Shown: piece by piece, positions 8,745-17,374 of the stretch
Layout of the letters: the number at the start of each line of letters is the position of its first letter
Position numbering within the stretch: the first letter of the stretch is position 1
Assembly (NCBI GenBank): GCA_964393035.1
Contig: CAYMRX010000008.1
Location: 56,132 to 120,131 of the forward strand
Origin: Tabrizicola_A sp964393035
GTDB taxonomy: Bacteria; Pseudomonadota; Alphaproteobacteria; Rhodobacterales; Rhodobacteraceae
Direction: 5' to 3'
Length of the DNA: 64,000 bases
Position numbers and translations under genes: made by a program
The notes under the pieces: generated by a model
Database searches by the model: none
What the model was told of the DNA's origin: nothing
What the model saw: only the letters and a program-made list of their open reading frames with translations

Positions 8745-10928
8745 ATGGAAAACGACATCAATGAAGGGCTGAAACGCCCGGAACCAGAGCGTGCCGAAGC
8801 AGAGCGTCCGGCCACCGAACGACCCAAGGAATACTTCTCAGTTCGCCTGACCATGTCGGGGGCCGCGCAGGAATTCGACGATCCCCGCCAGGCGGGCGAG
8901 GCCTTCTTCCGCACGGATCCTGCCGAACGGCCCTCGGTGGCGCATATCAATGGCAACACCGCGCGCACCATGGCCCGGACAGAGATCCATGGCACCCATG
9001 AGACGGGCGAGACGCGGTATTTCAAAAGCCTGCCGGACTCGCATGCGCCGGATGCGGAGTTTCGCGCCGGGTTTCTGACTGCGATGGAGGCCTCGCTGAC
9101 TGAGCGGTTGGGCAAAGTTGAGTGGGGCAAAGATGGTCCTGCTGTAACTGAACGGCTAGATACTGGGCTAAGAGATGATCTCGAGGCCTTCGCACAACGA
9201 GAGCCAGAAAAGGCAGCGACGCTTTGGGCCGATCACAGCGACGCCGTCCCGCCCAGGCCGACATTGCGTGCGGCCGTGCAAGCCCGGGATGAAATCGCGA
9301 ATCGCGAAGTGGCAGCCTACCAAGACGCTCTCGCTGAGAAACCACCCATCATCGCCACCGGCGACTGGGTCACGACTGATGCAAATATCGAGTTGAGGCC
9401 CGTGGCGGTAGCAAGTGATCGAGGCATTCACACGGGCTATGAGGCAAATCTGCCGGGAGGGGAGAATGAAGTCACCTATTCGGATCGCACTTTCCCGAAC
9501 TCCCGCGAGGCTCTGCGCCACGCCTATGATTTCTATGAAGGCGGTGAAGAAGGCCTCGAGCTGGCGGTAAAGCGCACGGTGGAGATGGACCGCGAATTGG
9601 TGGAAGAGCCCGATCGCGGCCCGGAAGGGCTTGTCCTTGAGCATCGACCACAGCCCGAGTTCGCCCGCCCCGAGACCGCAGTCTATGCGGGCGATGATGC
9701 ACAACTGGTGCTGACTCTTGGCCGGGACAATGAAAACACCCGTGATCTGGCGGAGCGCCTCGTCGCCGACCCGGAATTTCGCAAGGTGGTGGCCGAGCAT
9801 ATCCCCGATGCTGAGGCCACGCTTGGTACCGGTCGCCTTGTCGACGGCGAAGGCTCCAGCGGCTTTCTGCCCGATGAGCTTTTGGCCGTCACCTCCTATG
9901 GTCGTGATGGCGGTGCCGAGGTTCTCGCGAAGTTTCCCGATGAAGGGCCGCTCAGTGAAGCTTTGGCCAAGCATCTGGCGCAAAGCCCGGTGATCGCGGC
10001 CTATGTTGAAGAAGAACAGGAGCGGAGCGATTTTGCATCCGACCCAGCGCGGGCAATCTCGGCCTGGGTGGCGCAATCAACCGCGCAGATCGACAGATTG
10101 CCGTCGGACCGACAAGACGACCTGCGAGCCGAAATGCAGGGCATCGCCAAAGAAGCGACGGCGGCCTTTCGACTGGATCGGGGGCAGACAGAGCGCGAAA
10201 ACGAGCCGCGTTCGACCCTTTACAACACCGCCATCACCGCGACCACGCTGGTGGTTGGTGGCGTAGAGACCGAGTTCCAAACCGGCAGCGCCAAATTGTT
10301 TCAGAGCATGCTTAGCTTGACCGCAAGCGCTGCAGGGATCGACGCCGAAAAACTCCAGAAGCGTCTGGAGACCGGGGCCGCAAACGCCCGCGAAGAGGAA
10401 TCTTGGGTGAAATCTGATCTTGCCGATGTTGCCAGGCGTCACGGCTTTGATCTTGGCAGCGCGCAGGGGCGTAGCTCTGCCGCCGAACGGGTGGACCGTT
10501 TCTACGAACGTGCGGCTGAACTGATCCAGTCCGCCCGCAGCATTGAAGTGACCCGTGGCCCTGATCCGCTGGTCGAGGCCTTGGGGTCCCTGGCGCGCGT
10601 CCATGCCAGCCAAGGATCTGTCGCCTTCCGCAATGAAAATCAGGCTCGAGATTTCGCGGAAGAGATGAAGGAGCGCTACGGGGCGTCCGTTCTGAAGGAT
10701 ATCGCCGCAGGCCGGACGGAAGCATTGGCGAAGGACGTACCCGACCCGGCTACTCGGGCAGCAATAGCGGTGGCCGTTGTCTCGGCTGCCAAAGAGCATC
10801 CCTCACTTGGTCTCAGCGCGCATGAAGCCGAGGCGGCGGAACGCAGAATGGTGGCGCAAGCGGCGTCGCGACCGCCGGAACAGGCGCGGGCCCATGCTCA
10901 TGATCGCAATCAAGACCGGGAGTTTTGA
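8745..10928 (+). CDS. Large T4SS-linked accessory protein sharing its C-terminal domain with the relaxase
   Basis: A 727-residue acidic soluble protein with no signal or membrane segment. The N-terminal part has repeated short blocks, such as EYFSVRLTMSGAAQEFDD and RPSVAHINGNTARTMA, of the kind found in large polyvalent proteins of mobile elements. Residues about 535-715 align with residues about 425-600 of the relaxase encoded at 23487-25310: both carry RLETGAANA, an E-E-x-x-W-V-x-SDL motif, ALGS, FAEE, RYG, GRT and AVVSAAK at matching spacing. It sits between virB11 and virD4, so it may be a co-transferred effector or a coupling adaptor. The start at 8745 was chosen over 8727 because it lies just after a non-coding C/T-rich stretch. 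The stop overlaps the next start region. Confidence 0.75.
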   Translation: MENDINEGLKRPEPERAEAERPATERPKEYFSVRLTMSGAAQEFDDPRQAGEAFFRTDPAERPSVAHINGNTARTMARTEIHGTHETGETRYFKSLPDSHAPDAEFRAGFLTAMEASLTERLGKVEWGKDGPAVTERLDTGLRDDLEAFAQREPEKAATLWADHSDAVPPRPTLRAAVQARDEIANREVAAYQDALAEKPPIIATGDWVTTDANIELRPVAVASDRGIHTGYEANLPGGENEVTYSDRTFPNSREALRHAYDFYEGGEEGLELAVKRTVEMDRELVEEPDRGPEGLVLEHRPQPEFARPETAVYAGDDAQLVLTLGRDNENTRDLAERLVADPEFRKVVAEHIPDAEATLGTGRLVDGEGSSGFLPDELLAVTSYGRDGGAEVLAKFPDEGPLSEALAKHLAQSPVIAAYVEEEQERSDFASDPARAISAWVAQSTAQIDRLPSDRQDDLRAEMQGIAKEATAAFRLDRGQTERENEPRSTLYNTAITATTLVVGGVETEFQTGSAKLFQSMLSLTASAAGIDAEKLQKRLETGAANAREEESWVKSDLADVARRHGFDLGSAQGRSSAAERVDRFYERAAELIQSARSIEVTRGPDPLVEALGSLARVHASQGSVAFRNENQARDFAEEMKERYGASVLKDIAAGRTEALAKDVPDPATRAAIAVAVVSAAKEHPSLGLSAHEAEAAERRMVAQAASRPPEQARAHAHDRNQDREF

Positions 10929-10930
10929 TC

Positions 10931-12922
10931 ATGCAACGCATTGCCTTGCTGCTTCCCCTTGGTCTCACCTCCGGCCTGCTGGTTGGTCTGATCGTCGGGG
11001 GACTTGTTCTCAACCTGATCTTGGGGCGCGATCCGAACGCGACCGGCATCTTTGTCCTAATTGCCGAGTTTCCCGGCTTTGCACGGCTGACAACGGTGCC
11101 CTGGGTCCTGCCTTGGCAGATCGTGGGCGCATCGACTCTACTCTTCACGATTGCCGCAGTCGCCCTGACCTTCCGCCAACAGTTGACCGAATATGGTCAG
11201 GCCAAGTTCCAGGCGCGCGCGGAGATGAAGGCCAATGGCCTCTTGCAGCCCTTGGGCGCGGGGATGGTGTTCGGTAAGCTCGGGGCGCCTTCAAAGGCCG
11301 CGCCATATGTCAGCGCCACCTTCCAGAAATTCCCGCATTGCTTGGTCGTGGCGCCCACGCGGGCCGGCAAGGGCGTGGGCTATGTCATACCGAACACGCT
11401 CCTCTTCAACGGCAGCATCGTCGTCCTCGACGTGAAGGGCGAGATTTTCGAGGCCACGTCCCGGCACCGGCAAGCCGAAGGGGATGCAGTCTATCGCTTC
11501 TCGCCCTTCGATTTTGAACATCCGACCCATCGCTACAACCCGCTGGAGCGCGTGGCCCGCATTGAAAACTATGAGCAGCGCTACACCGAGCTGGCCAAAA
11601 TATCGGACTATTTCTTGACGGTTTCGGACAAAGGCACTGCTGGCGACTTTTTGACCGAAGGGCGTGAACTCTTCGTCGCCGCAGGGCTTCTTGCGATTGA
11701 AAGGTGCAAGCCCACGATCGGCGAGATCAGCCGCATCCTCTTTGGACGGGGGGCGACCCAGGAGGTTTACGGCGAGCATGCCGAGGAGGTGAAACACCCC
11801 AACGCCGCCCAGACCTTCCGCAAGTTCGCGGGTTATTCCGACCGGACCTTGTCCTCGCACGCCTCAGTTCTTGGTGGCGCCGGCATGACGCTTTGGAACA
11901 ACCCGGCTGTGGATCGCGCGACATCCGGCAACGATTTCTCTTTTGCCGATCTCCGCAAGCGGCCGATTTCGATCTATGTCGTCGTCAACGCCGATGACAT
12001 CCGCACGCTATCGCCTTTGGTGCGGCTATTCTTCGGAGAACTGATAGCCACCATGCGCTCCACTCTCCCCGACCCGAAATCCGAGCCCTGGCCGGTGATG
12101 GTCATGCTCGACGAATTCGACCAACTGGGGCCCATGCCCATCGTTGAGCAGGCGCTAAAGCAGCTTGCTGGCCATGGCGCCCGGGTCTCGATCATCACCC
12201 AGTCGATCCCCGGTCTCGACAACATCTATGGTGAAAACGTCCGCCTATCGCTCGAGTCCGCCGCCGGCATGAAGCTTTACCTTGCCGCCAACGACAAGAA
12301 GACAGCGGGGGAGATTTCAGACGCTCTGGGCAAGACAACGAAGCTTTCCGTGTCGGATAGTGTTTCAAGGGACAGGGATTTCATGCAGAGGCGGTCGGTC
12401 AGTCGGCGCATGGAGGAGCGTCCCCTCCTGACGCCCGACGAGGTGCGGCGGCTGAATCCGGATCAAGCCATCCTAATCCCGGAACGACAGAACCCGCTGC
12501 TGGTCCATCGGATTGTGTATTTCCAGGATCCGACATTCAAGAAGCTGTTCGACTCCCAGAAAGGCACCCTGCCCTATCCGCCCAAGGAGGCTGCGGACGT
12601 GCAGGTCCTGACCCAACGGATGGAGGCGTTGGAGCGGCGGCTGGCCGAAAGGATGCTGGTGGATTTCGTGCGGCCGGAGAAGGCGAAGGCCGACGCGCCT
12701 GTGGAGCCAGAGCCGAAACTGGCGGCTGAGATCGTGGCGCGGGAAGTGATCGTGCCAAAGGTCGAATTGGCAGCAGTCAAAGCTGATTTGACAACCACAA
12801 TGGAACAGGCCGAAGCCATCGCAGACCTCGAGGTTGATCTTGCAGCCTTGAAGCCACCGACCACGATAGCGGTTTCTAAGATAAGTAAGTTTTCGCAGAA
12901 GCTTACAGGTTTGGAACTCTGA
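10931..12922 (+). CDS. virD4: VirD4/TraG-type coupling protein
   Basis: A 663-residue type IV coupling ATPase that brings the relaxase-DNA complex to the VirB channel. Two N-terminal membrane segments (residues about 3-30 and 55-80) anchor it. The Walker A APTRAGKGVG lies near residue 143 and the Walker B VMLDEFDQLG near 393, followed by GARVSIITQS. A TTG at 10925 overlapping the previous stop is an alternative start two codons earlier. The C-terminal 110 residues are charged and repetitive. The gene closes the transfer operon; the relaxase that would normally be its partner lies 10.5 kb downstream, beyond the defence cargo. Confidence 0.94.
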   Translation: MQRIALLLPLGLTSGLLVGLIVGGLVLNLILGRDPNATGIFVLIAEFPGFARLTTVPWVLPWQIVGASTLLFTIAAVALTFRQQLTEYGQAKFQARAEMKANGLLQPLGAGMVFGKLGAPSKAAPYVSATFQKFPHCLVVAPTRAGKGVGYVIPNTLLFNGSIVVLDVKGEIFEATSRHRQAEGDAVYRFSPFDFEHPTHRYNPLERVARIENYEQRYTELAKISDYFLTVSDKGTAGDFLTEGRELFVAAGLLAIERCKPTIGEISRILFGRGATQEVYGEHAEEVKHPNAAQTFRKFAGYSDRTLSSHASVLGGAGMTLWNNPAVDRATSGNDFSFADLRKRPISIYVVVNADDIRTLSPLVRLFFGELIATMRSTLPDPKSEPWPVMVMLDEFDQLGPMPIVEQALKQLAGHGARVSIITQSIPGLDNIYGENVRLSLESAAGMKLYLAANDKKTAGEISDALGKTTKLSVSDSVSRDRDFMQRRSVSRRMEERPLLTPDEVRRLNPDQAILIPERQNPLLVHRIVYFQDPTFKKLFDSQKGTLPYPPKEAADVQVLTQRMEALERRLAERMLVDFVRPEKAKADAPVEPEPKLAAEIVAREVIVPKVELAAVKADLTTTMEQAEAIADLEVDLAALKPPTTIAVSKISKFSQKLTGLEL

Positions 12923-13547
12923 CGAAGTCGCGAGGGAATACGGCACATTACTGCCGCTCTACGCTGGGTGATGCTGCGCTGCTGCGCTCTCCAAGGCAGT
13001 CATTCAGCAGGCGCCATAGCAAGTTGTTCGTCAGTGGGTAGACGTAGGGAACGCTAAGGCCCTTCGGTGGAATGATCGCGGATCGCCCGGTCTTAGAGTC
13101 GCGCTGGTCAACGTAACTCGCGGTGGAATTGCCTACGATTACGAGAACTTGTCGCGTGGTACGCGGGAGCAGCTAGCTTTATTCAACAGGAGCGAGTTTG
13201 CAGACATGATGCTCGAACAGAGCCGGCCGGTGTTTCTCATACTTGATCACCCGCTGGTCTATTCCTATGATAGGCGGCTCGACGCGATGAAAGAGACCCT
13301 CACCCAGACTGCACCGCGCATGTAGGTGATACTGCTCACCTGTAGCGACCGAGTGTTTAGGCATATTCCCGGCATTCGAATCTCGCTAGGTTCGCAATAT
13401 AACCAATCTTCAATACTGGATCACGGGCTTAGAATCATGAACCACGCAGCGATTTTCGAAGGGGGATGCAGGTGATCGGGCTGTGTTCCGGCAACGGGTT
13501 GAAGATGCAGTGTCGTGGTTTCGCGACCCATAGCGGTTCGGCATATA
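12923..13547. other. 625-base gap between the transfer operon and the defence cargo
   Basis: No intact gene was found. The stretch holds a gene fragment on the minus strand (12948-13172) and then about 370 bases that are lower in GC than the vir operon, ending in the promoter region of the nuclease gene. It marks the left junction between transfer backbone and inserted cargo. No inverted repeats, target duplication or integrase remnant were recognised. Confidence 0.5.
12948..13172 (-). pseudogene. Possible gene remnant in the junction region
   Basis: On the minus strand an open stretch of 74 codons ends at a TAA (12948-12950) and is closed upstream by a TAG. It has no usable ATG, GTG or TTG start near its beginning. 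The translation contains a hydrophobic strand VLVIVGNSTASYVDQ and a later PYVYPLTNNLLWRLLND, which look protein-like rather than random. I do not recognise the family. It may be the 3' end of a gene cut off when the neighbouring cargo arrived; chance is also possible. Confidence 0.3.
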
Positions 13548-14759
13548 ATGGCTGACCGCAACGCCGTTTCGACAATACTTGGTTATTTCTATCAATTTGA
13601 TCGCTCGATACTCACCCTTCTTAGTCTCACGAGTTACGATGACTGCGTTGCGATAGAATGTATCGAAGATGTTGACGTCTACACTGCGACCGAGGTCACT
13701 GCGGTGCAGTGCAAGTACTACGAAAAGTCGGAATATAATCACTCCATCATCAAGCCGGCGATAATGTTCATGCTGGCGCACTTTAAGGAAGGCTGGGATG
13801 CTGGTCGCCCGCCGATAAACTATCATTTGGCCGGTCACTTCGGGTCAGGCCAAGATAAGCTTGCACTCCCGATCGACACTCAGTTCCTGAAGGACAACTT
13901 CCTCACGGTGGTCGCGAAAAAGGCAACCATCAAGAAACATGAGGAGTTGGGCGTCTCAGATGCCCAACTGGCAGAGTTCCTTACGCGCCTGACCATCGAC
14001 GTTCGAGCCGAGCCATTCGACAGCCAGTTTCGGGCCATCGTCGCATCAGCGATAACGCACTTCGAGTGCTCACCATTCGCAGCGGAGTTCTTCTTCTACA
14101 ACAATGCGCTTCGGGTTATCAAAGAGCTCGCAATCAATCCGGTCGATAGCCAGCGGGTGATTACCAAGCGGGAGTTCCTGCGCAGAATCGATACCTCATC
14201 GCTGCTCTTCGACGAATGGTTCGTCGCGAAGCGGGGGAAGGCACATCACTACGCTCGGCTGAGGAGCCAATATTTCAGCACGATGAATCTCGCTCCGGCC
14301 GAACGACTTTTCATCGTTCATGTCGATCCCGCGACTTATGACCGAGGTAGCATGAAGGCGCTAATGCGGGTGATCACCCGCAAATACTCCAAGCTGTCCA
14401 GGCGTGACCGCTGGCCGTTTTCACCCTACGTGCTGGTGGTAGGGTTGTCGGACGCAGAGATCGTCAATGTGAAGCAGGAACTATACAACGAGCGCCTTTC
14501 GTTCGTTGATGGGCACAATTTCAAGGGTGCAGCATTCGACCCCGAGTCGATCTCGAGACCGGCGGCGTCCAACACCGGGCCCGATCTTCGTATCTTCGGC
14601 TCCGTCGAAGAGGCCCGACAGACCTTCGCGTCGCTTAGGCGGGTTCGAGAAATCTATGAGTTTTACCGCGACACTCATGTCCCGCCTTTCGGCGACACCG
14701 CAATCGGCCATGTCAGGATTCAAGTTCCGGACTATCCGGATATAACAAGTATTATTTGA
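13548..14759 (+). CDS. PD-(D/E)xK-like nuclease of the HerA-linked DUF4297 type
   Basis: A 403-residue soluble protein. The first 60 residues show a restriction-endonuclease-like pattern: a helix with GYFYQFDRSI, an acidic strand AIECIEDVDVY near residues 36-45, and then TAVQCKYY near residue 52, an E-D-QxK arrangement typical of Mrr-like and DUF4297/Cap4-like nucleases. The remaining 340 residues have no motif I recognise. It is followed 11 bases later by a HerA-type translocase, and DUF4297-HerA pairs are known anti-phage systems that degrade DNA. The start at 13548 was chosen over an upstream ATG at 13515 because the conserved region begins immediately. The assignment to DUF4297 itself is an inference from motif and partner. 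Confidence 0.7.
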   Translation: MADRNAVSTILGYFYQFDRSILTLLSLTSYDDCVAIECIEDVDVYTATEVTAVQCKYYEKSEYNHSIIKPAIMFMLAHFKEGWDAGRPPINYHLAGHFGSGQDKLALPIDTQFLKDNFLTVVAKKATIKKHEELGVSDAQLAEFLTRLTIDVRAEPFDSQFRAIVASAITHFECSPFAAEFFFYNNALRVIKELAINPVDSQRVITKREFLRRIDTSSLLFDEWFVAKRGKAHHYARLRSQYFSTMNLAPAERLFIVHVDPATYDRGSMKALMRVITRKYSKLSRRDRWPFSPYVLVVGLSDAEIVNVKQELYNERLSFVDGHNFKGAAFDPESISRPAASNTGPDLRIFGSVEEARQTFASLRRVREIYEFYRDTHVPPFGDTAIGHVRIQVPDYPDITSII

Positions 14760-14770
14760 GGAGATCGAAG

Positions 14771-16438
14771 ATGAGTGCCGTTAAAGCAGAGGTCGTTGCT
14801 GTATTTCCTAACAAGGTCAAGATCGTTGTCGACGACCTAGAGAATTTTCGCATCGCCGAAGAATCGCTCCGAGTGGGATCATATCTCAAGATATCCGACA
14901 ACGAAAATGCGGTACTCATCGCGATTATCGAGAATTTCCAGATCGCTGCGAAGGAGGATGGCACTCAAGACTATGTGATCGAGGCCTTTCCACTCGGCGT
15001 CCTGCGAGATGGGCGCTTTGAGCGGGGGGGCGATGCGCTCGCTATTCCGCCGAAGCGCGTCGAACCCGCGTCAATCGAGGACATCCGCTTAATCTACGGA
15101 AGCTCTCTTCCTGCAAAAGATCGTTTCTGCTTCTCGAAACTCGCTACCAACCAAGAAGTCGAGGTTCCTGTCGACGGGAATAAATTCTTCAACAAGCATA
15201 TCGCGGTGGTCGGCTCCACGGGGTCCGGAAAGTCCCACACGGTCGCCAAAATCATCCAGAACGCGGTGGCCTCGAAAGGGGACTTCGCGCTAAACAATTC
15301 GCACGTCATTGTGTTTGATATCCATTCAGAGTACCGAACCGCGTTCCCAGATGCCAACTTCATCGACAGCAATCGCTTAGTGCTTCCATATTGGATGCTG
15401 AACGGCGAAGAGCTTGAGGAGTTCTTTCTCGATACCGAAGCGAACGATCACAACCAACGGAACGTCTTCAAGGACGCCGTTATCCGCGACCGCAAAACGC
15501 AGTACGCCGGATCCGACCAAGATCGTGGCCGGATCCACCTAGACACCCCGCTGCCATTCGACATCAGGAACGTCCTGCAGCACGCGATTGATCGCAACAC
15601 CGAGATGGTCGATACGGGGGAGGTCTATGCGTCGAGCAATAAGGAGAAGGCAGGGCAACCCAAGCTAACGCAAGGTAGCCTCCACGGTCGTCTCACCAAT
15701 TTCGTCAATCGGCTTGAGAGCAAGATCAACGATCGTCGGCTCGACTTTTTTCTGGGGGAGAAGTCGAAAGCGATTACGTTCGAGGAAACCTTACGATCGA
15801 TCCTCGGGTACACGGCCGAAAAACGTTCGAACGTCACCGTCATAGATCTTAGCGGCGTGCCTTTCGAGGTACTCAGCATAACGGTCTCATTGATCTCCCG
15901 CCTAATCTTCGAGCACGGTTACTTCTATAAGCGGCTACGTTGCCAGGAAAACCCAGACGAAAAGATCAACAATGATGCTCCCATCCTGCTGGTCTATGAG
16001 GAAGCACATAAATATGTGCCCAATAGCGAGCTGTCGAAATTCAGGGCGTCGAAAATTTCAATCGAACGTATTGCCAAGGAAGGTCGAAAATACGGTGTAT
16101 CGCTCCTGCTCGCGAGCCAACGGCCCTCAGAGATCTCTGAGACGATCTTCTCTCAGTGCAACAACTTCATCGCGATGCGACTAACCAATCCCGTCGATCA
16201 GGGATATGTCCGCAAACTTCTGCCAGACTCGCTGGGAACGCTCATCGACAAGATGCCCGCCTTCAAGCAAGGCGAGGCGCTGTTGGTCGGGGAGGCAATT
16301 GCTCTGCCCTCTGTCGTCCAGATCGATGTCTGTGCGCAAGCACCGACGTCCAATGACATCCCCTATTGGGATCTCTGGAAGCAGCAATGGAAGGATCTCG
16401 CGATCGGCAAAATACGTGATGAGTGGCTTAGGCGATGA
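14771..16438 (+). CDS. herA: HerA-type DNA translocase (DUF87 ATPase)
   Basis: A 555-residue hexameric ATPase of the HerA/FtsK superfamily. An N-terminal HAS-barrel-like domain (residues 1-110) precedes Walker A GSTGSGKSHT near residue 152, Walker B ILLVYEEAHKYVPN near residue 410, and a sensor/arginine region SLLLASQRPSEIS near 450, ending with the typical NPVDQGYVRKLLPD segment. GGAG lies just upstream of the ATG. It is co-directional with the nuclease 11 bases upstream and probably forms a complex with it, as archaeal HerA does with NurA and bacterial HerA with DUF4297 or SIR2 proteins. It converges with the WYL regulator gene. Confidence 0.88.
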   Translation: MSAVKAEVVAVFPNKVKIVVDDLENFRIAEESLRVGSYLKISDNENAVLIAIIENFQIAAKEDGTQDYVIEAFPLGVLRDGRFERGGDALAIPPKRVEPASIEDIRLIYGSSLPAKDRFCFSKLATNQEVEVPVDGNKFFNKHIAVVGSTGSGKSHTVAKIIQNAVASKGDFALNNSHVIVFDIHSEYRTAFPDANFIDSNRLVLPYWMLNGEELEEFFLDTEANDHNQRNVFKDAVIRDRKTQYAGSDQDRGRIHLDTPLPFDIRNVLQHAIDRNTEMVDTGEVYASSNKEKAGQPKLTQGSLHGRLTNFVNRLESKINDRRLDFFLGEKSKAITFEETLRSILGYTAEKRSNVTVIDLSGVPFEVLSITVSLISRLIFEHGYFYKRLRCQENPDEKINNDAPILLVYEEAHKYVPNSELSKFRASKISIERIAKEGRKYGVSLLLASQRPSEISETIFSQCNNFIAMRLTNPVDQGYVRKLLPDSLGTLIDKMPAFKQGEALLVGEAIALPSVVQIDVCAQAPTSNDIPYWDLWKQQWKDLAIGKIRDEWLRR

Positions 16439-16510
16439 AATTGCGATAAGCTGTGAGGCCCTTTACGGAGGTATCTCTTGTGCGCAACGAAGGAACTTAG
16501 GTAGCCCGCC

Positions 16511-17302
16511 TCAGGCATCCACTTCTTCGATCGCTTCCAACTGAAGCCGAGCTTTATCGTCATTGAGGCGCCATCGCCTGATAACATAGAACAGTAGCGC
16601 CTTTCGAGTTTCGACCGTGATGTGTGTCTTATCCCGAAACCCGTACTCCAGCCGGACAACCCGCGACTGTGCGTCCGAGAGGTTTGAACGCGGACAAATC
16701 CGCAGGCGCACAAAGTGGTGCCAGTCCGTGTCAAACGGTGGCGGAGAAGACCTGTCCCGTGTTGCGATATTGTTTTGCTTCGATATTCGGATCGGGAGGT
16801 AGTCGCGGTAGGCCTTATGCTTGTAGCTCCAAGCCCGAAGGTGAATGGCCTCTCCGTCGAAATGAAACCGCACCGGGCTGATCCACTGCGGCTCGGAGAG
16901 GCCACTGCTCATCGACGTGTATGTGACTTGTATATCGTGCTCGCCTCTCATCGCGCGGTAGAGCTGCGCAATTACGGCGGAATCCATCACGCGATTGGGC
17001 AGCGGGATGCTCGCGCTAAGGGATGCTGTCGCGTCGCCGAGCAGGTCGAAGACCTGATCGGGCCCGACATCAGACAGTGCCCTGTGGCAGCCGCTCGAGA
17101 AATAGGTCTTCTCCGTGGCATCATAGACCGGCGGTGTCTGCGTCAGCGATAGATAGGTTCGAAAGTCGACAGCCGCCTGTGCTGTCGAGATATCGAAGCG
17201 CTGCATTAAGTCCCGGCGGTTCGCCTGACCTCTCCAAGTAAGGCATTGATCCAAGAACAGGATCCGTTCGCGTTGTGCGTGTTTAAGGTCTGCAAGGCTC
17301 AT
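16511..17302 (-). CDS. WYL-domain transcriptional regulator, BrxR/CapW-like
   Basis: A 263-residue protein with an N-terminal winged helix (residues about 8-60, RRDLMQRFDISTAQAAVDF), a central WYL domain with PQWISPVRFHFDGEAIHLRAW near residues 150-170, and a C-terminal extension. BrxR/CapW regulators repress phage-defence operons and are relieved by a nucleic-acid-type ligand bound by the WYL domain. The gene is transcribed away from sbcD with only 72 bases between the two starts, so it most likely controls sbcDC. The start at 17302 was chosen over longer forms because the helix-turn-helix region begins about six residues in and the extra 48 residues would cross into the sbcD coding region. 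Confidence 0.82.
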   Translation of the reverse strand: MSLADLKHAQRERILFLDQCLTWRGQANRRDLMQRFDISTAQAAVDFRTYLSLTQTPPVYDATEKTYFSSGCHRALSDVGPDQVFDLLGDATASLSASIPLPNRVMDSAVIAQLYRAMRGEHDIQVTYTSMSSGLSEPQWISPVRFHFDGEAIHLRAWSYKHKAYRDYLPIRISKQNNIATRDRSSPPPFDTDWHHFVRLRICPRSNLSDAQSRVVRLEYGFRDKTHITVETRKALLFYVIRRWRLNDDKARLQLEAIEEVDA

Positions 17303-17316
17303 GAGATGAAGACTAC

Positions 17317-17344
17317 TTGACTCAGCGCGTAAAGTCCATACAGT
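17317..17344 (+). promoter_or_regulatory. Putative sbcD promoter in the WYL-sbcD divergent region
   Basis: TTGACT at 17317-17322 and TACAGT at 17339-17344 are separated by 16 bases, and sbcD begins 30 bases further on. An inverted TCCAT/ATGGA pair flanks the -10 region (near 17335 and 17361) and could be the regulator's operator. The whole intergenic space is only 72 bases, so any WYL-protein site must overlap both promoters. Confidence 0.45.
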
Positions 17345-17374
17345 AACAATACGTATAGAAAATGGATATATCTT

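Noticed and set aside
13410..13838. Minus-strand frame of 142 codons over the nuclease start
   Set aside because: It overlaps the N-terminal catalytic region of the nuclease gene and has no recognisable sequence.
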